This document shows, piece after piece, positions 19,402-28,640 of a DNA stretch of 64,000 nucleotides (position 1 is its first letter; every line of letters begins with the position of its first letter). The stretch spans positions 2,431,992 to 2,495,991 of the forward strand of contig NZ_CP101322.1 of assembly GCF_024300625.1 (NCBI RefSeq), written 5' to 3'. Source of the stretch: Halovivax gelatinilyticus. Its GTDB lineage: Archaea; Halobacteriota; Halobacteria; Halobacteriales; Natrialbaceae. Below the pieces are notes generated by a model. The model was not told where the DNA came from, did no database searches, and worked only from the letters and a program-made list of their open reading frames with translations. Made by a program: the position numbers and the translations under genes.

Positions 19402-19595
19402 CTGACGTAACTCACGACGATCTGTGCGCTACCTGGGACCTGTAGTGTTACTACTTCCTTCACATCAGTCGAGTTCTATGTTCAGCTCCTCGCTCGAGAC
19501 ATTGTTGGGTTTCGTCGCCGTCGGTACGTCTACAGCGATGAATGATGACCGATCAGCTTAATGACATGAATCTTGTAGAATGGATAGTCGAATTT

Positions 19596-20051
19596 TCAGA
19601 TAGTAGAGGGGTCGACTCCGAGTTGCTGAAACCAAGAGAGCGTGTCGTATTCCTCGATTCTCTCTACAATGTTTCCGTCTTTGAATCGGTCGATCATGAC
19701 GGCTGTTCCTTCAACCTCGTTGCCTGTCGGTTCGATACCCTGATACTCCCCTTCGTGTGTGGCTCGATACGATAAGTGCACGACGACGACATCATCTTCT
19801 GCTACCATCGTATGTAACGTAGCGTCGGTATCGGGGAGCGCCGAGAATCGACCTCGCATCAGATCTTTGTAATCATCTAGTCCTTCTAGTTCCATGAGTG
19901 GATCGGAGAACGTCAGGCCTTCATCCATCACGTCGTCCAAGGCGTCGAAGTCGTGAGTCGCCATCATTTCGAAGGTTCTTTCGACTGCTTTTTTGTTGGC
20001 TTCTCTGGTTTGTGCGTCGGTCGTCTCCGTAGTATCTGTGGGCTCGGGCAT
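19596..20051 (-). CDS. SnoaL-like polyketide cyclase-fold protein
   Basis: 151 residues. The cone-shaped SnoaL/NTF2-like fold is indicated by AVERTFEMMATHDFDALDDV at the N-terminus, GLDDYKDLMRGRFSALPD, VVVHLSYRATHEG and the closing DGNIVERIEEYDTLSWFQQL. Proteins of this type bind small hydrophobic ligands; the haloarchaeal ones are annotated as ester cyclases without known substrates. Start placed at ATG 20051. It opens an AT-richer stretch (about 19.4-24.4 kb) lying between the IDO and kynureninase genes. Confidence 0.8.
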   Translation of the reverse strand: MPEPTDTTETTDAQTREANKKAVERTFEMMATHDFDALDDVMDEGLTFSDPLMELEGLDDYKDLMRGRFSALPDTDATLHTMVAEDDVVVVHLSYRATHEGEYQGIEPTGNEVEGTAVMIDRFKDGNIVERIEEYDTLSWFQQLGVDPSTI

Positions 20052-20145
20052 ACAGACATAGACCACTATCTATGAGGTATTGGCCCTTCTGAGAAATCCT
20101 GTTCACTAGATCAACTGATAAAACAGGCGGACGAGAGAGGCCGTG

Positions 20146-21138
20146 TCAGCACGTACTCTCGACGACGGACAGTTTGTCATCGAAGGTCACTGTCAGTTCG
20201 TCGGGTTCATTGTTGATGGTGACCGTCACCCGAAGCGGATCGCTCGTTACTGCGGTCTGGAACTGCACTGCAATCACCTCCCCGAGTTCCCGGAATGACG
20301 ACGATAACACGTCGATATCCTGCTCGTGGAGAAACGTGATCACGGGCGTCAACCCCATAGCACACAGTTCGACCGGCAAGCGCTTCGCGTATCGACACGT
20401 GTCACAGCGGAGATCACCCCAGACAGGAAAGTCCGTCACACAGATGGTGCAGGATCGGTCACGTGTCGCATCGTGGTCCTCACAGATCGATACGGATGAC
20501 GTCAATGGACTGGCGCATTCACGACAGATCTTCCGCATCAGGTACGTCATATCCAGCATACACCGATAGTTGCCTGTCAAAAAGGCCTCGTCCGGCGTCC
20601 GATCGGTCAACCCAGCGGCCGGGAACGGGGTGTTAAAGACAGTCCCATCCGGGGTCGCATCCCCAAAATTGCCATCACAGTCAGTACACATGACCCGAAG
20701 CCACTGGTCTTCGTACACGGCCGTGAGGGTACCGCCACACACCGGGCATGGCGACTCGAGATCGTCGGGAACACTGGAATTTTGCTCCCCAGAAATCGCG
20801 ATGAGTGTTCGAAACACCTCCTTGCCGGCCCCGCTCAGTCGGTACCCCTCGTCGGTGTGTCGAACAAAGGATGGGATGAGTTGCGAGAGGTGGTAATTGA
20901 ATTGCCCGTTATCGCGAATACCGACGGCCTGTTGGAGCTCAGAAAACGAGATTGTCGTGGCGGTAGCCTCGATATCGTCGTATTCGTGGTGTGCGCCGGC
21001 TTCCCACAGGGATCTGAGGATGTCGAGGCGTGTGTCGTTGCCAAGGATAGCAAAGGCTTCATCGGGCGATAACCTCTCTAATTCGAATTCCGGACTTAAC
21101 TCGGTGCCGCCCATGCCATTCACTACCATACGAGGCAT
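20146..21138 (-). CDS. ArsR-like winged-helix regulator with zinc ribbons (paralogue)
   Basis: 330 residues with the same plan as the protein at 2146-3123. A winged helix (DEAFAILGNDTRLDILRSLW, AVGIRDNGQFNYHLSQL) is followed by zinc-ribbon cysteine pairs (CPVCGG, CTDCDG, CRECAS, CTIC, CDTC). A TATA-like GGATTATCC lies about 26 bases upstream of the first ATG, fitting a leaderless transcript from 21138; ATGs three and eight codons later are alternatives. It may regulate neighbours in the catabolic region, but nothing in the sequence proves this. Confidence 0.82.
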   Translation of the reverse strand: MPRMVVNGMGGTELSPEFELERLSPDEAFAILGNDTRLDILRSLWEAGAHHEYDDIEATATTISFSELQQAVGIRDNGQFNYHLSQLIPSFVRHTDEGYRLSGAGKEVFRTLIAISGEQNSSVPDDLESPCPVCGGTLTAVYEDQWLRVMCTDCDGNFGDATPDGTVFNTPFPAAGLTDRTPDEAFLTGNYRCMLDMTYLMRKICRECASPLTSSVSICEDHDATRDRSCTICVTDFPVWGDLRCDTCRYAKRLPVELCAMGLTPVITFLHEQDIDVLSSSFRELGEVIAVQFQTAVTSDPLRVTVTINNEPDELTVTFDDKLSVVESTC

Positions 21139-21670
21139 GTAAAGGCCACGTGTTGGCCGGATAATCCGACCGAAAAGTGGGGGAGCGAAGTAGTGGCTGT
21201 ATGTGGTGACCTACCTACGGTTGCTTCGTTGAGCAGATGGATTGATATATTCGCACATTGGATGTCGCACCGAGTTCTTCTCAAATTAACGTCAATTAGA
21301 CACGGTGGAATCGATGAGGGGGTGGAAGGTGTTCCGAATATGTATTATCATCAGAAATATATTTGAGGTCTCGCTTGATGTGTTGATACTCTGTATCTTA
21401 CACGCACGTTATGACCGCTGCCGGATAGGTTGAACGAGCCGTGCTGCATAGAGGGCGCGAACATAACACGGCGAGTATGCCTGTATAGTGAGTTTTAGGG
21501 TGGTAGTATTGAGCGAATTGATTCAAAATACGTTTGATATTGAAAAACCTTACTTAACTAACCCTCAAATCCGCGGAGGCTTTTTGAAACCGGCTTACTG
21601 CTGATTTCCTCAGCGGGAGAACGGCACCAAACCCATCGATATGCTTATATTATACGACCATTCACTCGTC
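21139..21670. other. AT-rich intergenic region without a supported gene
   Basis: About 530 bases, clearly AT-richer than the flanking genes. Stop codons are frequent in all frames. It contains the upstream region of the winged-helix gene on one side and of the lipoprotein gene on the other. No tRNA, inverted-repeat pair or transposase fragment was recognised. Confidence 0.5.
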
Positions 21671-22471
21671 ATGATGCGACGTAGAACACTTCTCGGCACC
21701 GTCGGCGCGGCGATACCCGTTACCGTCGCCGGCTGTACAGGTAGCGGTGACGATTCTGCTGATCAGCCAACTAATGGCGACGACGCTGGTTCGGAGCCGG
21801 GTGACGAAGCAGACGATAGCAGTACCGGCGATGACACCGACCCAGGTGAAGATCTGCCTGGTAAAGGAGAACTCACGACGCTCGAATCGATCACGACGGT
21901 CGACGACCGGTACGATCCCGATTCACACTCGTTCTCTGGTAGCGGTGGCGAGACAACCGACTACTTCGACCTTCGGGATTCGATCACGGTATTCATCGCC
22001 GAACACGACGGACAGGATCAATTCGGTCCAATGTTGATCGACGAGACGGGCCTGCGAGAGTTCCGGCCGATCTTAGAACACGATCCGTTCGAAGGGTCCG
22101 CGGCTATCGGTACGCCCGCGGACACCTACTACCTCGACATCGTCGCCGATGGCGACTGGTCGCTCGAACTCGCCCAGCCGGAGTCACCCGCCGACGCGAT
22201 TCACCAGCTACCCGTCGAGGTACAAGGCGAGGGCTACGACGTCGTTGGTCCCGTCCAGATCAACGGCACCGCGACGGTGCGGGGTCGACACGAAGCCGAA
22301 GGTGCCTTCGGTGTCGAGGTCCTCGACGAAGAAGGGCGAGGCGAACACGGTCAACTCGTCCCGGTCTTCAACGAATTGGGTCCGTTCGACGGGGAGGAGC
22401 ACATCGAGATCGACGCCGTCTGCTGGATTCACGTCCAGGCCGACAGTTCGTGGACGATCGAGATCGAGTAA
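21671..22471 (+). CDS. Tat-exported lipoprotein of unknown function
   Basis: 266 residues beginning MMRRRTLLGTVGAAIPVTVAG and Cys, a twin-arginine signal ending in a lipobox. An acidic, Ser/Asp/Gly-rich linker of about 50 residues follows, as in haloarchaeal surface lipoproteins. Two beta-rich repeats may follow (YFDLRDSITVFIAEHDG and LPVEVQGEGYDVVGPVQING), each ending in a WSLELA or WTIEIE strand, so the mature part is probably a duplicated beta-sandwich. Start chosen at ATG 21671; the following ATG is equally possible. No enzymatic motif. Confidence 0.75.
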   Translation: MMRRRTLLGTVGAAIPVTVAGCTGSGDDSADQPTNGDDAGSEPGDEADDSSTGDDTDPGEDLPGKGELTTLESITTVDDRYDPDSHSFSGSGGETTDYFDLRDSITVFIAEHDGQDQFGPMLIDETGLREFRPILEHDPFEGSAAIGTPADTYYLDIVADGDWSLELAQPESPADAIHQLPVEVQGEGYDVVGPVQINGTATVRGRHEAEGAFGVEVLDEEGRGEHGQLVPVFNELGPFDGEEHIEIDAVCWIHVQADSSWTIEIE

Positions 22472-22694
22472 ATTCGAAGACTTATCTCGGGATATTCCAT
22501 CTCGACTGTGGTGGCTATCGGGCTTACGGTGAGTGACATTCACTCCAGTCATGCACTGTTCCGCCGACCGGTGCCGGTACCCTACAACCAGCCGCCTTCA
22601 CTTTCGGCTGCTGTAGTGCACCCGGCCGTAGATGCCATCGGTTCGGAGTGAACCACTGTTATCCATTACAGAATCTCGGTCGTCCATTACAGTT

Positions 22695-22733
22695 GGCTCT
22701 GTTGAAACCCTTGGCTGGAGATAGGTTTCAACA
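22695..22733. repeat. hairpin resembling an insertion-sequence end
   Basis: The sequence GGCTCTGTTGAAACCC starts at 22695. TGTTGAAACC (22700-22709) and GGTTTCAACA (22724-22733) form a perfect 10-bp inverted repeat with a 14-base loop. The GGCTCTGTTGAAA start resembles terminal repeats I remember from haloarchaeal IS6-type elements, but no transposase gene is nearby. It could be a solo end or just a terminator hairpin. The 330 bases around it (22472-22803) hold no supported gene. Confidence 0.4.
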
Positions 22734-22803
22734 ATCGTGCTAATTTCAGAGCGCGAGTCTTACAGGTGGGGTAGACGGGAAGTGAAAAGCCCACGGCACT
22801 TGC

Positions 22804-23328
22804 TCAGAGCGTATGGCGGTAGACTGCCTCGGTACGTTCCTCACTGGCAAACGTTGTCGTCGTTGTTCCGTCCTGTACGAATCCGCGCCGTTCGTAGAAC
22901 GTTCGCGCACGCTCGTTGTCTGCCAGAACACTCGGTGCAATTCCGGACAGCCGAGATGGAGGAAGCGTAATGGCCTCCTTGAGGAGTTGCGTGCCGACAC
23001 CTTCGTTCCAGTACTCGGGTCGCACGTGGATGGCCGGCAGCTCGGCCTCGGATGGGGCGACGAAACTCTGGGTCTCCTCCGGAAGCCAGACGAGTTCGAT
23101 GACTCCAACAATCGTTTCACGGGAGATGGCGACGAGGAGGGCCATTTTCTCGTGTGCGAGCCGGTTGTGGATAAAATCCCGAAATTCCTCAGAAACGTCA
23201 GCATCCCAATCGAGGGCGTCTGGGGGTAAGAGCTCATCAAACGCTTCCCGTCTGCTTTCCCGCATGACCCGATATATCCCGGGCACGTCGTTGGGCTCGG
23301 GACGCCGGGTCAGTACCTCCTTTCCCAT
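22804..23328 (-). CDS. GNAT family N-acetyltransferase
   Basis: 174 residues with a complete GNAT fold. An N-terminal strand-helix VLTRRPEPNDVPGIYRVMRE is followed by VAISRETIVGVIELV. The acetyl-CoA-binding motif A region is PAIHVRPEYWNEGVGTQLLK, with the R/Q-x-x-G-x-G/A equivalent, and the ending NERARTFYERRGF is typical. Substrate unknown; GNAT enzymes acetylate amines of proteins, antibiotics or metabolites. It lies in the AT-richer accessory patch with no operon partner. Confidence 0.85.
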   Translation of the reverse strand: MGKEVLTRRPEPNDVPGIYRVMRESRREAFDELLPPDALDWDADVSEEFRDFIHNRLAHEKMALLVAISRETIVGVIELVWLPEETQSFVAPSEAELPAIHVRPEYWNEGVGTQLLKEAITLPPSRLSGIAPSVLADNERARTFYERRGFVQDGTTTTTFASEERTEAVYRHTL

Positions 23329-23689
23329 AGCCTGCAGAAACCCCGCTTCTCACAAGTAGCTTTTCCGCTGACGGCGCCGCTCGTGAGTCGATGGAGATGG
23401 AATGTGCAACGTAACCGATGCTGATATACTGTACTCATCCTCAGTATGCAGCACGTTGTTTCTGCCAGGTGTCGAAGAGGCGTTTTGTCGCTCCGGTGAC
23501 GCCTTCGCCCGAACTGAGCGATCACCCGTTCACAGATCAGGCAGGTTGTCTGTGTCACATTCGCGCTGTGAGTACAGCGTTGACTAGTTGAACCCCTTGT
23601 CGTGAGTGGTGTGACCGACGTAGCGGATGTCTTCATCAGCAACCGTTGAGGAGGAATCGAACGAGGGGTGATACGGTCAACGTGACTGC
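23329..23689. other. gene-free stretch with possible remnant reading frames
   Basis: About 360 bases. On the minus strand, around 23588-23680, a fragment reading STVADEDIRYVGHTTHDKGF ends in a stop. It looks like the tail of a former gene, but has no start. Another minus frame contains TTCLICERVI in low-complexity context. Neither is recognised. The region is best read as decayed accessory DNA. Confidence 0.35.
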
Positions 23690-24262
23690 TCAATATGAGG
23701 GAACGAGATGTCCGAGGAGCACTTTGAGATAGAGCAACGGAAGGAACCACTCGAGTCCGTGTGGGAAGATCACGACGTACAGTGCCAGCACGACTCCAAT
23801 TGTAACCAGACCCATCGCAACTGGCCGGCGCAGACGTTCTGAGACACCGAGTACGACGACGGCACTACCCAGGAGAAATCCGTACGCGACTGTGGCTTTC
23901 GCCCATGTCAGCGCAGGGAATACCGCCGCCAGAATAAACGGATGAATATGGAGTACAACAAATTGGAGCTGCGCTCTGTGACTGTGTGACGGCCTGTGCC
24001 ACCATCGACTTCCCGCGACCGTCGAAGTAGCAATGATTCCGCCTGCAATATCGAGACTGATCAGGAGAACGAGTACAATCTGGAGGGGACTCCAGCCGAG
24101 TTCGGCCACTTGCGCGTAGACGAAAACCCCGCCAGCAAAGACGAACGCGAACCCGAGGATGAGCCAATTCTCTACCCGTGTCGTATCCGGGCCAACGAGT
24201 CGATCCCAACCCCCACGTAACCCGGTTCGCGGTGGACTCGGAGGGTTCGTCCGTGAATTCAT
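23690..24262 (-). CDS. integral membrane protein of unknown function
   Basis: 190 residues with about five or six hydrophobic segments after a 30-residue proline-rich N-terminus. Segments include WLILGFAFVFAGGVFVYA and IVLVLLISLDIAGGIIA. A histidine-rich part, WWHRPSHSHRAQLQF and LHIHPFILA, lies between helices and might bind a metal or haem. Codon use is close to the host. No family recognised. It is the last gene of the accessory patch before the kynureninase gene, with 264 bases between and nothing recognisable in that gap. Confidence 0.65.
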   Translation of the reverse strand: MNSRTNPPSPPRTGLRGGWDRLVGPDTTRVENWLILGFAFVFAGGVFVYAQVAELGWSPLQIVLVLLISLDIAGGIIATSTVAGSRWWHRPSHSHRAQLQFVVLHIHPFILAAVFPALTWAKATVAYGFLLGSAVVVLGVSERLRRPVAMGLVTIGVVLALYVVIFPHGLEWFLPLLYLKVLLGHLVPSY

Positions 24263-24526
24263 GCGTATCCATCAACAGGTATCGAGATAACACCTCGGAC
24301 TGAGTCGAGACAACGAGTCCACTTCGAAGCAGGAATTCGTTCGAGATCGCCGTCCGACCGTGCCGCATTCACGCGCCGTACGCGGCGGGACGCTCGAAAC
24401 GTCTCACCGACTGCGGGTTTCGACAGGGCCGCCAGTAGCTGCGGTATCCGCGTCCGATCGAGCGGTATCGGGTCGACGAAGCCGGTTGCACCTGGACGAC
24501 CGACGACGGTACTCGTCGACCGACGT

Positions 24527-25864
24527 CTACGTCACGTCGCCCGCCGGATCGTACCGCTCGTACCGTTTCTCGTCGATGATCTCGGCGAGCGTCTCGACGA
24601 CCGCGTGGACGTCCTCGTAGCCCGTGTACAGCGGAACGGGGGCGACGCGGATGACGTTCGGTGGCCGGAAGTCGACGACGATCTCGCGGTCGCGAAGCGC
24701 CTCGCTAATGCGCATCGCCTCGGGGTGTTCGAGGGCGACGTGGCCGCCCCGGCGATCGGGATCGCGGGGCGTCCCGATCGTCACGCCGCGATCTGTCAGG
24801 TGCTCGTCGACGAGGTCGATCAGGTAGCCGGTGAGCCCGATCGACTTCTCGCGGATGGCGTCGATGCCGGCGTCGTTCACGGTCTCGAGCGCGCCGAACA
24901 GCGGGGCCGCGCTGAAGACCGGGATCGTTCCCGCCTGCCAGGCGCCGGCGTCGGCCGCCGGGGTGAACTCGAGGTTCATCTCGAACTGCGTCTCCTTGTC
25001 GTGGCCCCACCAGCCGGCGAGCGCGGGCGTCGTCTCGAAGTGCCGTTCGTTGACGTAGAGGCCGGCGACGGCGCCCGGTCCCGCGTTTAAGTACTTGTAG
25101 CCACACCAGACGGCGAAGTCGACGCCGACGTCCGAGAGGGCGTGGGGAACGACGCCGACCGAGTGAGCCAGGTCGAAGCCGGCGAGGATCCCCCGGTCGT
25201 GGGCCGCTTCGGTGATCCGCTCGACGTCGAACAGCTGGCCGCTGCGATAGAGCACCGAGGGCATGAAGACGATCCCGACGTCTTCGTCGTCCATCGCGGC
25301 CACGATGTCGTCCGTCTCGATCGTTCGGCCGTCTCGGCTCTCGACGAGGTGGAGGTGCTCGTCGGGATCGAGTCCGCGCTGGCGGAGCTGGGCCCGAATC
25401 GCGTAGTGGTCGGTCGGAAAGTCGAGGTCGTTGACGAGCACGCCGCGGTCGGCCGTCGGTCCGTCCCGTCGCTCGACGGCGTCCAGGAAGGTCCCGATCA
25501 GCGTGTGGATGTTGATCGTCGTGGAGTTGCCGACGACGACCTCGGCGGGGTCGGCGCCGACGAGCGGGGCGAGTTCCTCGCCGAGGCGCTCGCCGTACCA
25601 GAACCAGGGCGGGTCGGCTTCGGTCCAGCCGCGGATGCCCTGTTCGCGCCACTGGTCGACGGCCCGCTGGAGGCTCGCCTCGGCGGCGTCGGAGATCGGG
25701 CCGAGCGAGTTGCCGTCCATGTAGTAGGCGTCGGGGAGGTCGAACTGATCGCGATAGTCGGAAAGCGGATCGGCCTCGTCGCGTTCGCGGGCGTCCGATC
25801 GGCCCGCGTCTAGCTCGCGGTTCGCGTCGGCGCGCCCGTCCGTCGCGCCGTCGTGTTCGGTCAT
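24527..25864 (-). CDS. kynU: kynureninase
   Basis: 445 residues. PLP fold-type I kynureninase features are clear: YYMDGNSLGP near residue 48, the large-domain FDLAHSVGVVPH (Asp231, His234), the PLP lysine in CGYKYLNAGPGA (Lys257) and GWWGHD. The C-terminal domain ends VIRVAPVPLYTGYEDVHAVV. It splits L-kynurenine into anthranilate and alanine (or 3-hydroxykynurenine likewise). The N-terminal 30 residues are acidic and variable; the start at ATG 25864 is conventional. It is divergent from the alpha/beta hydrolase gene with 189 bases between, and shares the region with the IDO gene, supporting tryptophan catabolism. Confidence 0.95.
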   Translation of the reverse strand: MTEHDGATDGRADANRELDAGRSDARERDEADPLSDYRDQFDLPDAYYMDGNSLGPISDAAEASLQRAVDQWREQGIRGWTEADPPWFWYGERLGEELAPLVGADPAEVVVGNSTTINIHTLIGTFLDAVERRDGPTADRGVLVNDLDFPTDHYAIRAQLRQRGLDPDEHLHLVESRDGRTIETDDIVAAMDDEDVGIVFMPSVLYRSGQLFDVERITEAAHDRGILAGFDLAHSVGVVPHALSDVGVDFAVWCGYKYLNAGPGAVAGLYVNERHFETTPALAGWWGHDKETQFEMNLEFTPAADAGAWQAGTIPVFSAAPLFGALETVNDAGIDAIREKSIGLTGYLIDLVDEHLTDRGVTIGTPRDPDRRGGHVALEHPEAMRISEALRDREIVVDFRPPNVIRVAPVPLYTGYEDVHAVVETLAEIIDEKRYERYDPAGDVT

Positions 25865-26053
25865 GTGATCGACTGTCGCGACGAACCCACAGGTAGCTTT
25901 CGACGCGGCTCGGGACAGAGTGGGCCACCGCTGTCCAGACCCGTCGGCCGAATGCCAGATGTGGGCGGCGTCGAACCCGGATGAGCGCGCGGTCGGCGAC
26001 TCGACGGCCCCTTCGTCGGTGGACTCATCTACCAGTCTCCCGATCCGTTCCGT

Positions 26054-27022
26054 ATGGACGAGAGCCACGCCGAATCGAGCGCGACGGATCGGGACGCGAA
26101 CGCCGAACTCGATCCGGAACTGGCGGCGGTCATCGCGGAAATCGAGGCCGCGGGCGTCCCGCAGTGGTCGTCGCTGTCGGTCGAGAGCGCCAGACGAATC
26201 GAAGACGAGGTCTTCTCCGGTGGAGCGAGTCCCGAGCTGCGAACGGTCAGGGACCTCCGCATCGACGGTCCCGGCGGTGACCTGCCGGTCAGGGTCTACC
26301 GGCCCGAGCGGGAAGACCCGCCGACGCTTGTCTTCACGCACGGCGGCGGCTGGACGCTGGGAACGCTCGATTCGGCGGACAACATCTGTCGGGAACTCGC
26401 GAGTCGAGCGGCGTGTCTGGTCGTCTCGGTCGACTATCGCCTCGCGCCGGAACACCCGTTTCCGGCCGCGACCGACGACGCCTACGCCGCCCTCGCGTGG
26501 GCGGCAGACCACGCGGCCGAACTCGGCGGCGATCCCGACCGCCTCGGCGTCGCGGGGACGAGCGCCGGCGGGAATCTCGCCGCCGCGTCGGCGATCAGGG
26601 CGCGAGATGGCGGACCGACGCTGGCCGGACAGTTCCTCCTCTACCCGATGACCGACCGCCAATTCGATCGGCCGTCGTACGCGGAACACGGCGACGGGCC
26701 GCTGCTCACGGAGGCGGACGTCCGCTGGTTCTGGGAGCAGTACCTGCGCAGTCCGGTCGACGAGCACAACCCGTTCGCGACGATCTGTCGTCACCCGGAC
26801 CTGGCCGGCGTCGCGCCCGCGACGGTGGTGACCGCGGGTCACGACGTCCTTCGTGACGAGGGTGTGGCCTACGCGGATCGGCTAGACGAGGCCGGCGTCG
26901 ACGTCGACCACGCCCACTACCCGTCGATGGCCCACGGCTTTCTGAGCCTCACCGACAGCGTCTCGCGGGCCGACGAGGCGATGGACGGGCTAGCCGAGTC
27001 TATTCGCGAACGACTCGGGTAG
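26054..27022 (+). CDS. alpha/beta hydrolase (HSL-like), candidate arylformamidase
   Basis: 322 residues. Hormone-sensitive-lipase-type motifs: HGGGW (96-100) as oxyanion hole, nucleophile Ser170 in AGTSAGGN, an acid in AGHDVLRDEG and the histidine in SMAHGF (His294). The closest general class is the esterase/acetylesterase group. Eukaryotic kynurenine formamidase has this fold and an HGGxW motif. Because the gene is divergent from kynureninase, a role in hydrolysing N-formylkynurenine is plausible but unproven. Start at ATG 26054, about 190 bases from the kynureninase start. Confidence 0.88.
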   Translation: MDESHAESSATDRDANAELDPELAAVIAEIEAAGVPQWSSLSVESARRIEDEVFSGGASPELRTVRDLRIDGPGGDLPVRVYRPEREDPPTLVFTHGGGWTLGTLDSADNICRELASRAACLVVSVDYRLAPEHPFPAATDDAYAALAWAADHAAELGGDPDRLGVAGTSAGGNLAAASAIRARDGGPTLAGQFLLYPMTDRQFDRPSYAEHGDGPLLTEADVRWFWEQYLRSPVDEHNPFATICRHPDLAGVAPATVVTAGHDVLRDEGVAYADRLDEAGVDVDHAHYPSMAHGFLSLTDSVSRADEAMDGLAESIRERLG

Positions 27023-27207
27023 CGTCGACGGACAGCCAAACCGGCGGTTCGCCCACGTGAACCGTCTGCGCGTCCAACCCGCGTTTCCTCTACGCTGGTG
27101 GCGTTTCGAGTCCTGACTCACTTCCCAGGCGTTACTCTACCCCTTCACTGACTCCGAGACGATCGGTCTCGGTCAAGACGTATTTCCGTCGAGCGCAGTC
27201 CACAGAC

Positions 27208-28365
27208 TCAGGCGAACTCGAACAGCTCCGCCGCGGTCTCCATGTCCTTATCGCCCCGGCCGGAGAGGTTGACGAGGATGGTGTCGTGGTCGCCTTCCTC
27301 CGCCAGCTGAATCGCGCGAGCCACCGCGTGGCTCGACTCCAGTGCGGGGATGATGCCCTCGGTCTCGCTGAGTTCTCTAAACGCCGCGAGCGCGTCCTCG
27401 TCGTGGACGCCGTCGTAAGAGACGCGCCCCTCCTCCCGGAACATGGCGTGTTCGGGGCCGACGCCGGGGTAGTCGAGCCCGGCCGAGACGGAGTGAACCT
27501 CGACCTCGTCGTCGATGACGCGCGTCTTCATCCCGTGGATGACGCCGTCTCTCCCCTTCGCGAGCGGGGCCGCGTGTCGGGTCGAGTTCGCACCCTCGCC
27601 ACCGCCTTCGGCGCCGTAGAGGGCTACCTCCTCGTCGTCTCGGAAGGCGTCGAACAGCCCCATCGCGTTCGACCCGCCGCCGACGCAGGCGACCGCCGCG
27701 TCGGGGAGCCCGCCCGCTCGTTCGATGATTTGCTCTCTGGCTTCGTCTCCCAGTACCGACTGGAAGTCCCGGACCATTCGCGGGAACGGGTCCGGACCGA
27801 CGACGCTGCCGACGAGGTAGTGCGTGTCGTCGATGTTCTCGACCATGTCCTCTAGGGCGGCGTCGACGGCGTCGGCCAGCCCCTGGCCACCGCGGGTGAC
27901 CTCGTTCACCTCGGCGCCCATGAGTCGCATCCGGAAGACGTTCATCTGCTGGCGTTCGACGTCTTTTTTCCCCATGTAGATCTCCGTCTCGAGGTCGAAC
28001 AGCGCGCCGACCATCGCGGTCGCCGTCCCGTGCTGGCCGGCGCCGGTTTCTGCGATCAAGCGCTCCTTCCCGGCCTTTTTGGCCAGCAGCGCCTGTCCGA
28101 GGCAGTTGTTGATCTTGTGTGCGCCGCCGTGTAGCAGGTCCTCTCGTTTGAAGTAGATCTCCGCGTCGTAGCGGTCGCTCAGGTTCGCCGCGTGATAGAG
28201 CGACGTCGGTCTGCCGGCGTACTCGCGAAGCTGGTCGCGAAACTCGGCCTGGAAGGCCTCGCCCGTTCCGATCTCGTCGTAGGCCTCGGCCAGCTGCGAG
28301 AGCGGTTCCTCGAGCGGTTCCGGTACGTGTCTGCCGCCGTATCCGCCAAATGTGCCACTCGACAT
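27208..28365 (-). CDS. stand-alone tryptophan synthase beta subunit-like protein (TrpB)
   Basis: 385 residues. The TrpB fold is complete: the PLP lysine in HGGAHKINN (Lys84), catalytic Glu106 in [19 protein letters not shown] and [11 protein letters not shown], and the C-terminal [15 protein letters not shown]. The N-terminus [12 protein letters not shown] is shorter than usual. The segment normally GSGTLKDA is here GGQGLADA. No trpA, trpC or trpE is adjacent, so this is a separate, possibly redundant, TrpB beside kynurenine-pathway genes. It could make tryptophan from free indole and serine, or handle another amino acid side chain. It converges with the alpha/beta hydrolase gene. Confidence 0.9.
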   Translation of the reverse strand: MSSGTFGGYGGRHVPEPLEEPLSQLAEAYDEIGTGEAFQAEFRDQLREYAGRPTSLYHAANLSDRYDAEIYFKREDLLHGGAHKINNCLGQALLAKKAGKERLIAETGAGQHGTATAMVGALFDLETEIYMGKKDVERQQMNVFRMRLMGAEVNEVTRGGQGLADAVDAALEDMVENIDDTHYLVGSVVGPDPFPRMVRDFQSVLGDEAREQIIERAGGLPDAAVACVGGGSNAMGLFDAFRDDEEVALYGAEGGGEGANSTRHAAPLAKGRDGVIHGMKTRVIDDEVEVHSVSAGLDYPGVGPEHAMFREEGRVSYDGVHDEDALAAFRELSETEGIIPALESSHAVARAIQLAEEGDHDTILVNLSGRGDKDMETAAELFEFA

Positions 28366-28603
28366 GTTCGACCGGTGAATACATACCCCGCTAAATAAAG
28401 GTATGCTGTAACGTGGCATTCTCGGGCGGATGAGCGTGTCGCTCGACGCACGCCAGTGGCGGTGATTCGATCATCCGACCCGTCGCTACGCACGTTCGAC
28501 CATCGATGCACTGTATCGAACAATATTATACGATCGTGGGACTTATACTGACGATTCTGCCATGATCGTCCCTCGGACTGCCGGTTCGTCAACCGACTGC
28601 GGT

Positions 28604-28631
28604 ACAATTATGATATGTGGTGGTCAACCAC
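28604..28631 (+). promoter_or_regulatory. candidate promoter and operator of the CoA ligase gene
   Basis: TATA-like ACAATTATG (28604-28612) is followed by a perfect inverted repeat GTGGT-CA-ACCAC (28620-28631) that ends nine bases before the ATG at 28641. A repressor bound there would cover the transcript start. On the other side of the 275-base divergent gap, a TTTATTTAG box serves trpB. The assignment rests on position alone. Confidence 0.4.
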
Positions 28632-28640
28632 TCCCGTTAT

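Noticed and set aside
25865-26842. Extension of kynureninase to a 771-residue frame
   Set aside because: The extra part is antisense to the alpha/beta hydrolase gene; ATG 25864 gives the normal family length.
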